From: CAVYTF01 sp963771435
GTDB taxonomy: Bacteria > Bacteroidota > Bacteroidia > Chitinophagales > Chitinophagaceae
Length of the DNA stretch: 64,000 nt
Assembly: GCA_963771435.1 (NCBI GenBank)
Contig: CAVYTF010000010.1
Location: 1 to 64,000 of the forward strand
Direction of reading: 5' to 3'
Both the position numbers and the translations under genes were made by a program. Positions 10,980 to 22,837 of the stretch are shown here, piece by piece. The notes beneath the pieces are model-generated. The model was not told the origin of the DNA and ran no database searches. It saw nothing but the letters and a program-made list of their open reading frames with translations. Positions within the stretch are counted from its first letter, which is position 1. Each line of letters opens with the position of its first letter.

Positions 10980-11954
10980 CTACCACCCGAGCAAGTAGGC
11001 AAATATTAATGGCGCTACAATAGTGGCATCACTTTCCACAATAAATTTAGGAGTGTTTATATCCAGTTTGCCCCAGGTTATCTTTTCATTGGGCACAGCG
11101 CCACTGTAGCAACCATAGGAAGTAGTGCAATCACTTATCTGGCAGAAATAACTCCAGAAAGGAACATCGTGCCATCCCAGGTCCTGGTACATCATCGGCA
11201 CCACGCAAATGGGAAAATCGCCTGCAATGCCCCCGCCTATCTGGAAGAAACCAACGCCTTTGCCTCCAGAATTATTGCGGTACCAGTCGCTCAGTTCCAA
11301 CCATATACTCAATGCCGCTTTTCATGGTGGTGGCCTTTAGTTCTTCTTTAATGCAATAGGATGCAAAAATATTTCCCATGGTGCTGTCTTCCCAACCCGG
11401 CACTACAATCGGCATGTTCTTTTCTGCGGCAGCCAGCATCCAGCTGTCTTTCGGGTCAATCTCATAATACTGTTCCAGCACGCCGCTCAGCAACATTTTA
11501 TACATGTATTCATGCGGAAAATAGCGTTCGCCCTTTGCTTCTGCATCTTTCCATATTTTATAAATATGCTGCTGCAGCCGTCTGAAGGCTTCTTCTTCCG
11601 GAATGCAGGTATCGGTTACACGGTTGTAATGATTCTCCAGCAAGTCCCATTCTTCTTGCGGACTTAGGTCGCGGTAGTTGGGTACGCGTTTATAATGGCT
11701 GTGTGCCACCAGATTCATAATATCTTCTTCCAGGTTGGCGCCGGTGCAACTAATAATGGCACTTTATCCTGCCGTATCATTTCTGCCAGCGAAATCCCCA
11801 GTTCGGCCGTGCTCATGGCGCCTGCAAGCGTTACCATCATTTTGCCACCTTCCAGCAAATGCGTTTCATATCCTTTGGCAGCATCAATTAAAGCGGCTGC
11901 ATTGAAATGCCGGTAATGGTGCAGTATATATTGAGAGACGGGGCCTTTTTGCAT
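10980..11954 (-). CDS. Deoxyhypusine-synthase-like protein (two frameshifts)
   Basis: This is a member of the deoxyhypusine synthase / homospermidine synthase-like superfamily, NAD-dependent enzymes that transfer an aminobutyl group from a polyamine. Bacteria lack eIF5A, so the substrate is probably a polyamine, not a protein. The gene reads in three frames that join near 11730 (one base missing, which would restore VATGANLEED) and near 11300 (one extra G, which would restore EYMLELSDWYRNNS). The whole protein is about 325 residues, normal for the group. Near the C-terminus EKITWGKLDI keeps the lysine that lines up, by my recollection, with the active-site lysine of eukaryotic DHS. It converges with the RND operon, 28 bases away. 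Confidence 0.8.
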
Positions 11955-12029
11955 GGAGCTGTTTTTATGGACGCGAAGGTAGGGAAGGTAGAGGGGATTT
12001 GAATTGCGGAAGGATGCAATTATGGCAGA

Positions 12030-12190
12030 ATGTTAAGTTGAAGCGAGACTGGAGTGGGAGTAAAGTGGGCATTACGTGGGCTTTGAGTGGGAGTAAGGTC
12101 TCTATAAGGTCTCTATGAGGTCTCTATAAGGTCTCTATAAGGTGGTGGAAAATGGGGGAAAGGAGGGAAAAAATGTTTAATTCGGCGGCA
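12030..12190 (+). repeat. Dispersed 11-bp-unit element, copy 1
   Basis: Four head-to-tail 11-bp units GGTCTCTATAA (12097-12140; the second has one substitution) follow a G-rich leader with GTGGGC and GAGTGGGAGTAA. After the array come GGTGGTGGAAAATGGGGG and an AT-rich tail. Three other copies lie at 30950, 34560 and 62690. This one fills most of the 331-bp gap between two minus-strand genes; nothing else is recognised there. Confidence 0.8.
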
Positions 12191-12285
12191 AGAAATTATT
12201 GGTTGCGAAGACGGGTGTAAGGTAGAAAATATTTTTTTGTCGGCAAAAAAATGTTTATAAAAATTGTAGATGGTTGGCGCCAGGG

Positions 12286-15200
12286 TTATTTGATGGTTAT
12301 TTTTTTTAATTCGTTTCTTCCATAGAAAGTGGGGAAATACATGAGGGAGGCTTTGGCGGGGTTGATGGTGTAGGCGCCATTGTATCTTGGTTCGAGCTCT
12401 ATTTCGTATTTGTGGGTGCCTTTTTCGAGGTGTTCGGCGAAGAGGATGATCTTGTTTTTTAGAAATTCTGCGTGCATATTCCAGCCGGGCTGGCTTTTTT
12501 CTGCGTAGGTGCAGCCGGCGGGTATGGGAATTTCTATCATTACATAATCTGCTTCTTTGACCGCATTTAACTCAATGATCATTGTTGTTTTTTCTCCGGC
12601 TGTTAGAAAATCTGTTCTTTTTTCATTCTTTTGAAAGAAGGTGTTGATGTGAAAGAGGCTGTCTACTACTGTGGGAGTGGGGTTCCAATACTTTTGGTAT
12701 AGCGTGAGATAGTTGAAGCCGCCGCCTGTTTTTTGGATGCTTAAGGAATGGATATGGTTGGCATTTAAGACGGTTTTAAAAGGATAATTCTTTATTGAGA
12801 AGGTTGTGTCGCCCTGTACTGTCAGGACCGATGGTTGCTGAAAACCAGGCGACTTTGAAAGAATATAGGGCAATATGGTGCTAACAATGGAAGCGCTCTG
12901 GACAGTGTTCATCCAATAGCCGTGGCGTTCGCTGAGGAAATATTGCATTATTGCATTTAACTGATAGTCATAATTCTTTTCTTTTTGCAAGACCTGGAAG
13001 GCTGTGACCGTTGTGGCTGTTGCGTCACCATACCAATGATAGTTGTCTTCTCCCCAATGAAGGCTTCCGAGTACCCCGGGAGTTGCTTTTGACATAAGAC
13101 CATGCAGTTCATTTGTGTAATTGAAGCCAAGCTGCTGGTTCAGCCTGACCCATTGCCACTGCTGGTATTGGGTGAGCGAATCGAAGTGTATTTTCTGAAG
13201 CCATGGTTTGTAATCCATGTAATGACCGGCGCTGCTCATGGTTGCAAGGGTGGTGAGCAGTTCATCTTTCTTTAAATAAGAAAGATTGTTCTGGAGGTAT
13301 AATAAACCATTACGGATGGCTGTTTCAACTGGTGGTTCGGTACGTAAAGGCAGCAAAGCGTTGATGACATAATTGGTGATGAAATTATCCGCTCCATCGT
13401 TTTCCCACCAGCCCCAACCGCCATTGTATAGCTGGGCCTTTTGAATTTTTCCAAGCAGATAATCGAGTACCTTTGGTCAGTGAAGGGCTGTTTTAAAGCT
13501 TCTTTTATCTTTTTCTCCATAAGCAGCCCCTTTAGTTTGGAGGATGTTTGCTCCATGCAGTAATAAGGATACTTTTTGAGGTATTCTATTTCATCCAATA
13601 AAATGTCAAGTGTATTGTTCTCCGCATATAATTCGACTTTGCCCGAGTTGGCAGTTGCTGTATAGTTTATAGTTGTATCATTCTGCAACACCCAAAAGTT
13701 GCCTGCGGCTTCTTCTGTGCCTGTTGGCAATATGGGTATTTTTCGTTCTTCACCGTCTTTGAAACCTGTAGTGGTTTGCAAGGTGAAAGAAGCTGTGATT
13801 GTGTCTTTTGAGGCAGTTGCAGTTATAGCTGACCTGTCAATGTGGGAAGCTTTTGGATCAAGTGTAAATTGCCCTATTTGCGTTTTGTTGGCAGAGGCTG
13901 TGAAAGTTGTATTTACTGAATAGATATCTGCGGTATAGTTCATTGACTTGCCAACGAGTTCGGTGGTATCTCCTTCAATTAAAAATTGGGGCATACTGAG
14001 TTGCGCCAGTAAAGGTTTGTAGGACTTTACGTAGGTCACTGTTTTGCCCATTCTCCTGTTTTTATCCATGCCGAGGACAAAGGTTTCCCAACCGGTGATA
14101 TTATCTGGGTACTCGACGACAAAGGAAGCGTTGCCTTTTTCATCTGTGAAAAGCTGGGGCTGCCAAAAAGCGTAGTCCCTGAATTGCTTTCTTAGTGTTT
14201 TGGTTTTGGTTGTAATGACGATAGCTCCGTTTACTGCGGCTGAACCATACAAAGAAGTTGCTTCGCTGCCTTTGAGAACAGTAACATCTGCAACCATTTC
14301 AGGAGTGACATTGGAAGGTAGGCGGTTATAAACAATTCCATCTATGATATAAATTGGTTCGTTTGAACCGAAAGGGCTTCTATCTCCTCTAAGGGTTATC
14401 CTGATAGGTTGTTGAAGGGGTACTTCTAAACCTGAAACTTTTGCTGCCAAACCTGTTGTTATATTGCCTGATAAGTCCGTACGTAAAACTGTAGCATAAC
14501 CAAGAGACCTTTCTTGTCTTTGGATCCCAAGGGCAGTTGTTACTACGACATTATTGAGACTCTGGTTGGTGACTTCCAATGTAACATTTATGAAATCAGA
14601 TATTCCCTCTTTTACATTTACCTCTATCTCTTTTGAGAGATAGCCAGGAGAAGAAAAAACCAGTTTAATAGTCCCATTTTTTATTTGGTGAAAACTGAAC
14701 TGACCGGTTTCATCTGCTGCAGTGCCAGTTTTAGTTCCTTCAATCCTGACAGTTACGAATGGAACTCCATGGCCGCCTTTGTTATCAACTACTTTACCGC
14801 TGATATTTCCATTCCCGTGTTCATATGCAGGCAGAATCTGCTTGTCATCATTTTCTGAAACTAGAGGCATAGTCAGAGCTTTATTGAATAACCGAGTATT
14901 TCTCTGGTCAACCTCAATCTTATCAAAGAGAGAATCATATTTTTGAAAAAGATATTTCTCAGTATGGATACAAAGCGTTTGGTCCGCTTTCAAAACAAGG
15001 TTTGGTATATCGCAGATGGAAGAATCATTTGCAACTATCAACAGTGAGTAATTGCCAGGTTCAATTCTCTGTATGGTACGCATTGAGCTCTTATTGAATA
15101 CCAATGTTGTTTTTAATGTATCCCCAGAATAAAGTATAATATATTGCGGCAATGTATCTCCAGGGATAGTGAATTGTAATGAAGCTTTTCCGCTAAGCTT

Positions 15201-18056
15201 GCCAACATAATTATAATAATAACTTGTAACTAATGAAGGCTTATAAACAAGTGTATCGTAATGTATAAGCGGAGGAGAAATAATTGTATCACCGAGTATC
15301 CATTGTGTTGAAGCAACTTCGTTTAAATGAATATTTTCCTTTGTAAGGAAGCTTTTCTTTTCAAGCCTTAATGTTTTAGGAGAAAGGTTGTATTCATACC
15401 CGGCTTCGAAAGGAAAACTAATGTCAAAGTTCCCAGGTGAGAAAAAATGAAGGATGTCCCCGTTTATGAAAGGCCCTGCAAGGTGTTGCTTATAACCTGA
15501 AAGACTGAAAAGCCTGTCGGCTTCCCAAACAAAACTGTAATTGGTCCTGCTATTATTGTCCAGTTGCCAAATGGATTGGGATAAAGCAAATTGTTCTATT
15601 GATGTGAGTGTATCAGGCATTGGAGATACTACGGAAGCAGCAGGCAAGTGGGCTATGTCAAGAAACAAATCGTGTTTGTAAAAAGGCTGGATATAGATGC
15701 TGTCCGTTTCTATGTACTTATTAAACAGCCTTATCCCGAATTTTGCATAACCCGGAAAGCATGAGTAAGCATCTTTTGTTTCTTCTGTGACGCCATTGTA
15801 TTTAACAAGCTGGTTGTTGATATACAATAAATAAACTTCCTGTCTTTCTCCATTGTCAGCTATGTGGAGACTTACCTGTGGTGTATACTCTCCCAAAGGT
15901 GTGACAAAATCTTTGAATGGTTGCGAAGGGAAAAGCATCTGGTAATAAGTAAGGCTGTCGAGGCCAAATTTGGTAAGCCACTGTATGTGTTTACCTAAGG
16001 GATAATTCCTTTTAAAATAGGCTTCATCCTGTTCAAACTTACCATAAAGCAGAAAAGGAGGGTTATGGTATTTTACCAGGTAGGGCGGGTCATGTACATT
16101 GATGTCTTTTTTGAACTGGCTGTTATAACTAACTGCGGTGAGGTTTACATTTTGCGCGGGCTTGTTTTTGTAATCTTCTACATTGATGTGTATGGTATCC
16201 TTTTGCCCCGGAAATACAGAAGGAGAACCGTTGACCTGTATGTTTAATATTTTATACAACAATGCAATGGTTTGTTCCTGTTGCTGTTCACGGTTATCCC
16301 AGACATACTGCCATTTTACTTTATACATCCTGTGTTTATCAGAAGGCCTGAACTTGTATGTAATGGTTTCTTTATCATCTTTTCCTGCGGCAATCATTTT
16401 GTTGCCAAAAAATACGGAGAATGAAACGGGGATTTTACGGGGGTTATCCAAGAGGAAGCCGAGGGTGTCGCCAATGCTAATTCTTGATAGTTCTATACGG
16501 TAATCATCATCAATTGATTCAGTGGCAGAATCAATCTTCAAATTATTCTTTACTATGTAAAATTTATAGCTTTTTGCAAGTGGGTCTATTTTGATGCTTA
16601 GCGGAAAGTGAACTGCTGTTGTTTTTTCTATACCGCCCTTCATTATCATTATTCCTTCAGCAGGTTCAACTTTGCCGTTTATTCTATAAGCTGCGCGAAG
16701 TGTATCTTCTTTAACGTCTGTCGATAATTCTTTTTTGCCTGTGGCGTAGCTGATACCCTTTTCTGCTTCCTGCCATTCATTGTTGCTATTTTTTATGATG
16801 AGTTCGGCATGTATAGCTAAATCAGCGTTTGGGAGGGAGGATGCAGGGAAGGTGAATTCTGTTTCCCCTTCGGTTTTTAAGGGTTGTTCGGATGTAAAGA
16901 GTGTATCGGGAACGTAAAGTGTGTCGTTATAAAACTTATCAATAGTGGTTGAAGTTAAAATGAGCTTTGCGGTAGCGTCCAGCAGTGATAGACCGTTGGC
17001 ATCTGTTGATGAAGCATAGAAGTGGAGGGTGTCGTTTGGATAGTACACATCTTTTACTGAACGCAGTTTAGGTTTTGAAACCTCATCAAGCAAATAATCT
17101 TCTATCTTGAAGCTTTTGCTTACAAGTATCCTGTTTTTTTTGTCCTGCAAGACAATTTTATAGGTGCGGTCAGTTTCTAAGGTGTCACTTAAAGGGAATT
17201 GAAATATGAAGGCACCGGGTGCATAAGGTTTAAGCTTTGTGAGAAGCTGGTCGTGATCTACATCATTTGAATAATACTGGAGATGAATATTGGCAACACT
17301 GTTGTAGCGTTTCCATTTTTTAGTAAAGGCATAAGCTTTTAGTTTTACAGTGTCTGTGAGTTTGTACTTTGGCTGGTTGAAGATAATTGTGCCATCCCCA
17401 TAATAATGCGGTTTATATTCATAGTGCTTGTAGCCGAATAATGAACCTATCTTTCGGGGAACCCAAGCTGCAATGTGAAATAAGCGCGTTTTTTTTAGGT
17501 TAGCCCATCGTTGTTGCGAAATGGAGTTATCCTCATAGCTTTCATTACTTGATAAGCTGGCAAATAGGGTGTCTGAGGGGGTGTATATTTTTACAGTAGC
17601 GTCATCGGGGCTTTTTTGCTTTACCCAATAGCTGCCTGAGGAGCTATTATAAGGTGCTTCTTTGTCATTTACCCAAACCTTTGCATCGTTTACGAAACTG
17701 CCTTCTTTAGTTCGTACCAACAACTGAACGCGATGCCGGTTGTTGATGGTGTACATGTACAAGTCAGAGACGCCGATTATTTCTGCAACAACCCGGTTGT
17801 CTTCCACGCTTATTAAAAGATAATGGCCTATGGGAAGCTTTGTTTCATCAACACTGTCTTTAGGGAAAACTATGTAAGGCGTTGCGGAATTGAAGGCGTC
17901 AATGTTTATGCTGTCCAGCTTGATGTAATCTTCTACCTGTTTTGAGGATACCTTATACAAAAAAGTTTGAGCGCTTTGCATTTTCAGTTTCTGAAAATCA
18001 AGCTGGCCCTTTGATAAGAGAGGAACTATTAATAAAAAGAATAAAATTCTTTTCAT
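12286..18056 (-). CDS. Alpha-2-macroglobulin-like protein with internal CarboxypepD/TonB plug (one frameshift)
   Basis: This very large exported protein (about 1,920 residues once one frameshift near 13,480 is repaired) starts with a signal peptide (MKRILFFLLIVPLLSKG). Residues about 30-1070 are beta-rich macroglobulin-like domains. At about 1080-1160 is a carboxypeptidase-D regulatory domain (ISGKVVDNKGGHGVPFVTV), then the SusC-type hinge VVTTALGIQRQERSLGYA and a TonB plug (EPIYIIDGIVYN, about residue 1240, to SLYGSAAVNGAIVITTK). No TonB beta-barrel follows. Instead the A2M region resumes (YAFWQPQLFTDEKGNASF, then GWETFVLGMDK), with the thioester-type motif CMEQ at Cys1500 (13548-13559) and a C-terminal helical region. 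Bacterial A2Ms trap proteases; the plug suggests attachment to, or display by, an outer-membrane machine. Function is inferred. Confidence 0.85.
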
Positions 18057-18267
18057 GCAGGTAAGTTTTTGATAAACTCTTTGGCAGACAGAATTATCTC
18101 TATGACTATCAAAAGGTTAATATTGCTGCTTATTCGCATGATTCAACCGGTTATCTGTGGTTTTGTTATCTTCAGAAGCCTTTGTTACAAGGATAAAGAA
18201 TTGCGTTTTTTAACAATTGCTATTTTAAGTATTTTCAATTAAAAGGCATCTACATATAAATGATAAT

Positions 18268-18275
18268 TACTTTTG
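18268..18275 (+). promoter_or_regulatory. TAnnTTTG promoter element before lolA
   Basis: TACTTTTG matches the Bacteroidota -7 consensus TAnnTTTG exactly and lies 20 bases before ATG 18296, leaving a very short leader. No clear -33 TTG is seen. The match supports 18296, rather than the upstream ATG 18260, as the start. Confidence 0.45.
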
Positions 18276-18295
18276 CAGACTCTAAAAGAGACCAA

Positions 18296-18928
18296 ATGAA
18301 AATAATTTCCCTGTTTTTGCTGATGGTTGCGGGTTCTGCTTCAGTTTGTTTTGGGCAAACACAGTCTGCCAAGAGCATATTGGATAACGTTAGTGCGAAG
18401 CTGAAGACCTTTACGGGGGTGACCGCTAATTTTTCGTATACTACTACAGACCATACGGGGAAGAAAAGGGGGACAGTGAGCGGGCAAATCAATATAAAGG
18501 GGCAAAAATATTACCTGAGCCAGGGGACAGTGCAGTTGTTTTGCGACGGCGTGAAGACCTGGAATTATGACGCAGAAAGCCAGGAAGTGACCATTTCTGA
18601 AGTCAGCGATGCTGATGCTAAAACACTGACGCCACAGAAATTACTGTCTGACTTTTACGACAAGGATTTTACTTATACGCTTGCATCGTCTGCGAACGGC
18701 TTTTATGAGATAGATATGGTGCCAACGGATAAGCGGAAAAACTTTAAGCAGGTGGATGTGTTTATTGATAAAAGTAAAAACATCATTACTAAGGCGAAAG
18801 TGATAGACAAAAGCGATAATACTATAATGTTTACCTTAACAAACATTAAAACGAATGCTGTTATAGCTGATGATAAATTTGTATTTGATGTAAAAAAACA
18901 TCCGGGGGTGGAGGTTATTTCGCAGTAG
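18296..18928 (+). CDS. lolA: LolA-like outer-membrane lipoprotein carrier
   Basis: This periplasmic chaperone carries lipoproteins from the inner to the outer membrane. The 210-residue protein has a signal peptide (MKIISLFLLMVAGSASVCFG-Q), then QTQSAKSILDNVSAKLKTF, typical of LolA N-termini, and a beta-rich half-barrel with LFCDGVKTWNYD and ITKAKVIDKSDN as the usual strands. I prefer start 18296 to an in-frame ATG at 18260 because it begins at the signal peptide and leaves room for the TAnnTTTG element at 18268. It is divergent from the macroglobulin gene (240 bp gap) and precedes cmk. The family call is good; LolA-like proteins in this phylum can be paralogous, so the exact role is less certain. 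Confidence 0.82.
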   Translation: MKIISLFLLMVAGSASVCFGQTQSAKSILDNVSAKLKTFTGVTANFSYTTTDHTGKKRGTVSGQINIKGQKYYLSQGTVQLFCDGVKTWNYDAESQEVTISEVSDADAKTLTPQKLLSDFYDKDFTYTLASSANGFYEIDMVPTDKRKNFKQVDVFIDKSKNIITKAKVIDKSDNTIMFTLTNIKTNAVIADDKFVFDVKKHPGVEVISQ

Positions 18929-18935
18929 GTGGATG

Positions 18936-18963
18936 GATGACAGATGTTAGATGACAGATGACA
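18936..18963 (+). repeat. Heptad-repeat cassette (GATGACA)
   Basis: Four tandem 7-bp units (GATGACA, GATGTTA, GATGACA, GATGACA) start seven bases after the lolA stop. They belong to the set of 7-bp-period cassettes seen at 31459, 37435, 43289 and 55686. Confidence 0.7.
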
Positions 18964-19037
18964 GTGATGGACTCGAACTTACTTTTCCATATCTTCAATC
19001 ATAATACCAAGATGTTAATGGGTAGTTTTGCGTTCTG

Positions 19038-19722
19038 ATGAAGAAAATTATTATTACTATAGATGGTTATTCTGCCTGTGGAAAAAGCACGCTTGCGAAG
19101 CAGTTGGCTAATGAGCTGAACTATGTTTTTATTGATAGTGGGGCTATGTATAGGGCTATTACCCTATACTTTTTGCGTAACCATGTTAACTGGACGAAAA
19201 CCGCGGAAGTAAAAAAAGCGCTTAGGGGAGATCCATCTTGAATTTGTTTATAACCCACAGGAGGAGAAAAGCAATATTTACCTGAACGAAGAAAATGTGG
19301 AAACACTGATAAGGGAGATGCTGGTGAGCGAGCATGTGAGTGAGATATCTGCGATAAAAGAGGTGAGGGAATTTGCTGTGGCGCAACAACAGGCGATGGG
19401 GACAAAAAAGGGGATCGTGATGGACGGGAGGGATATTGGCACAACTGTTTTTCCCAAGGCGGCATTGAAGATATTTTTGACTGCAGATACAACGGTGAGG
19501 GTGGAAAGAAGGTATAAGGAGTTGTATGAGAAAGATAAAAACACTTCGCTGGAAGAAGTGAAAACGAACCTTGAAATGCGCGATTATATTGACAGTAACC
19601 GCGAAATAAGCCCATTGAGGAAGGCTGAAGATGCTATTGTTTTAGACAATACTAACTTAACGATGCAGGAGCAGTTGAAGACCGCGTTGAAATGGGCGAA
19701 GGAGAGAATACAGGAGAAGTAG
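19038..19722 (+). CDS. cmk: Cytidylate kinase (one frameshift)
   Basis: This kinase phosphorylates CMP and dCMP with ATP in nucleotide salvage. The N-terminal frame (MKKIIITIDGYSACGKSTLA) has the P-loop GYSACGKST and the CMP-binding stretch FIDSGAMYRA. The frame breaks near 19216-19230; removing one G from GGGG restores ALREIHLEFVYNP and joins the second frame, which has the family motif VMDGRDIGTTVFP and RDYIDSNREISPL. The complete protein is about 227 residues, the normal Cmk length. Cmk is essential in most bacteria, and the break is at a homopolymer, so a sequencing error is more likely than gene death. It converges with the E1 gene, separated by only two bases. Confidence 0.9.
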
Positions 19723-19724
19723 TC

Positions 19725-22119
19725 TTATTCTTTCATGATGTCTATGATAGTTTCCACTATTTCATCCACATTTGGCTTACTGAAATAATCACCATCGCTG
19801 CCGTAAGAGGGCCGATGGGCTTTGCCTGTGAGGGTTCGAGGAGTAGCATCCAGCCATTTATAACCGCCCTGTTCTTCCATTACTTTGTTGTACATATAAT
19901 GCTGAAGCGCTGCCGGGGACATCTTCATCGATAAAAACAATGCGGCTTGTCTTTTTGAGGGACTGGAGAATGATATGAGGAATGTCAAAAGGCAAGAGCG
20001 TTTGTACGTCGATTATCTCACAGCTTATGGCAAGGCTTTCCAGCCTTGTTGCAGCTTCCTGGATGATGCGTAACATTGAGCCATAAGAGACAATGGTAAT
20101 ATCAGTGCCTTCCCTTATTATTTCCGGTATGCCAAGAGGCACCGTGAACTCAGACAGGTTTGCCGGTAATTTTTCCTTGAGACGATAACCGTTTAAACAT
20201 TCGATGACTATGGCCGGGTCGTTGGCCTGTAATAATGTGTTGTACATTCCGGCTGCCTGCACCATGTTGCGGGGCACGCAAACGTACATGCCACGCAGGC
20301 TGTTTATTATCATGCCCATTGGAGAGCCGCTGTGCCAGATGCCTTCCAGCCTGTGGCCGCGGGAGCGAATGATAACAGGGCAACTTTGCTTGCCGCCCGT
20401 GCGGTAATGAAGCGTTGCTACATCATCACTTAAGGTTTGAATAGCAAATAATAAATAATCGAGATATTGAATCTCAGCAATAGGCCGCAAACCCCGGAGG
20501 GCGAGGCCTATGCCCTGCCCTACTATGGTCTGTTCCCTGATGCCGGTGTCAAAAATACGGTTGTCACCGTGCTTTTGCTGCAAGCCTGCGAAGCCCTGAT
20601 TCACGTCGCCTATTTTACCGAGGTCTTCGCCAAAGGCGATCACTTTTTGGTTATTGGCAAATAACTGGTCGAAATATTTATTAAGCACTTCATAGCCGTT
20701 GACAGCAGGTGCATCAAAGGGAATCAAGGGCTTTACTTCTTCTACTTTTAAAGCGCTCTTTGCACCTTCATTGTATAAGAAGGAGTTATACAGGCGGTTG
20801 TTTAATTCTTTTAAGCCTTTATAATGATCTTTTACTTCGGCAATTGAGGGTGAGTGATGGCCTATTTCCAACGCTATGGATAAAGCATTCATTGTATCCC
20901 TGCGGAGGGGTTCTTTATTTGCTTCAAGGTTATCTGCCAACTGTTGCAGCCTATTGTAAATTTCCATATCGTTCACTACCATGCTTCGAATAAGCTGCGC
21001 TGTTTTTTCAGCTTCTTCCTTAACAGGCTGCAGGTATTTAAACCATGCATTTGTTTTGCTTTCGCGTACCAATTCTTTTGCCTCCCTATCTGTTTCTTCC
21101 AGTTCAATAAGGCTGGCAATGCCGTTTTCCACAATCCATTCTTTCATCTTTTTTAGGGCGTCCCATTCACGTTCCCATTCCAGCCTTTCTGCAGACTTAT
21201 ACCTTTCATGGCTGCCAGAAGTAGAATGCCCTTGTGGCTGTGTTAATTCTTCCACATGAAAGACGGCAGGAACATGGGTATCACGTACTTTTTGCAAACC
21301 CTGTTCAAACACTTCACACATGCCTGCATAGTCCCATCCTTTAACACGGTAAATATCAATACCGTTGGTATCTTCTTTTTTCTGAAAGCCCTTTAGCGCC
21401 ACTGAGATGGAACCTTTTGTGGTCTGGTATTCGCGGGGAACGGAAATGCCATAACCATCATCCCAAACAAAAATGGCAAGCGGTACCTGCATTACCCCTG
21501 CTGCGTTAACAGCTTCCCAAAAATGCCCTTCGGAAGTAGCTGCATCGCCGATTGTACAAAAACAAATTTCGTTGCCGTTGGTGGAGAGTTGCGGAAAGTT
21601 TTCCTTTAAAACATTGTTTGAACGAAATACTTTTGAAGCAAACGCAAGACCTAAAGCGCGAGGCATCTGGCTTGCTGTAGGAGCCATGTCTGACGAAATG
21701 TTTTTATGGTTTGCCAAAGGCAGCCAGTTACCATCTTCATCCACATTGGGTGTTGCGAAATGGCCGACCATTTGCCTGCCGTTGCTAAAGGGTTCGTTTT
21801 TGGGATCCGGGTCGGCGTATAATTGAGCAAAGAATTCCTCCAGCGTTGATAACCCTGTAGCAAACATAAACGTCTGGTCACGGTAGTAGCCTGCGCGAAA
21901 ATCGCCATCCTGAAAAAATTTAGCCATTGCCACCTGAGCTATTTCCTTACCATCACCAAAAATGCCAAATTTGGCTTTGCCCGTAAGTACTTCGCGACGC
22001 CCCGTCAGGCTTGCTTCACGGCTTATCGTGGCCATGCGGTAATCGCTTAACACGGTAGAGCGAAAGCCCTCATAAGACAGCATATCATCGTTTTCGGAAA
22101 GAACAGGAGCAGTATCCAT
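19725..22119 (-). CDS. Fused alpha-beta 2-oxoacid dehydrogenase E1 (one frameshift)
   Basis: This thiamine-diphosphate E1 component of a branched-chain 2-oxoacid or pyruvate dehydrogenase has its alpha and beta subunits in one polypeptide of about 797 residues, a common arrangement in Bacteroidota. The alpha half has the TPP-binding stretch GDAATSEGHFWEAVN and FVWDDGYGISVP. The beta half starts near residue 450 (VNGYEVLNKYFDQLF) and has AFGEDLGKIGDVNQG and IREQTIVGQGIGLALRG. A one-base insertion near 19905 interrupts DEDVPGSASAYMYNKV; the last about 65 codons continue in another frame to the stop at 19725. Substrate preference cannot be decided from sequence alone; no E2 or E3 gene is adjacent. 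Confidence 0.87.
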
Positions 22120-22308
22120 TTGACAAAACTATTGATTTAAGTTGCGCAAAATAAAATGAGTGTTAGTTTTTTCAGCACAAAATCAAACAAAAAAGGCCGA
22201 TTTCATTAACAAAGACTTAAATTAAACTATCCTTTGCAAAATTACTCTCATAAAACTTGTGTTCCTTTGGAATTAATTGATAATTTTACCGCTGAAAAAT
22301 ATATACAA

Positions 22309-22824
22309 ATGAAAAAAATTAATTTTATTCTCTCTATCGTGTTTTTTGCAGCTGTGTCTCATGCGCAGACCACAATGTCTGCATCACCAGTTCCTGCCGG
22401 TGCTACTATGGCTACCAGGCCTGCAATTGCTGCTGCTGTACCTCAACCCGACATCTCTAAAGTGCTTTGGTTCTCTGAAACTGACCATGACTTTGGCAAA
22501 ATACCTTATGGCAAGCCTGTAGAGTTTGACATTTCAATGAAAAATTTAACCCATGATACATTGGGTTTGAAAGAAGTAAAGGCGGGCTGTGGATGTACTA
22601 CTCCTAAATGGCAACACGGGCCTTACGCAGCAGGTTCTAATTTTAAGATCACCGTTGGCTTTAATGGATACACTGAAGGCGTTTTTAATAAAATTGTTAC
22701 AGTTTACCTTGAGAACGGAATGAGCCAGGTGATACATTTTCACGGCGAAACATTTAAAGTTCCGGATGCTCCTGCACCTGCAAACCCAGGCGTTCAGCAG
22801 TTGAAACCAGGAGGCGGTCAATAA
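22309..22824 (+). CDS. DUF1573 exported protein 1
   Basis: This is a 171-residue exported protein of the DUF1573 family, small Ig-like (ASH/MSP-related) domains common in Bacteroidota and of unknown function. Start 22309 is chosen because a signal peptide begins there (MKKINFILSIVFFAAVSHA-Q); the longer frame from 22234 adds 25 residues without one. After an Ala/Pro-rich linker comes the domain: SETDHDFGKIPYGKPVEFD, then KAGCGCTTPKW, the conserved Cys-Gly-Cys turn. The C-terminus is Pro/Gly-rich. A second DUF1573 gene follows 13 bases later, so the two are probably co-transcribed and terminated at 23251-23277. Confidence 0.85.
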   Translation: MKKINFILSIVFFAAVSHAQTTMSASPVPAGATMATRPAIAAAVPQPDISKVLWFSETDHDFGKIPYGKPVEFDISMKNLTHDTLGLKEVKAGCGCTTPKWQHGPYAAGSNFKITVGFNGYTEGVFNKIVTVYLENGMSQVIHFHGETFKVPDAPAPANPGVQQLKPGGGQ

Positions 22825-22837
22825 AAAATAAAGATCT

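Noticed and set aside
22124..22131. TAGTTTTG as promoter of the E1 dehydrogenase gene
   Set aside because: It matches TAnnTTTG on the minus strand but ends only four bases before the start codon, so transcription would begin inside the gene.
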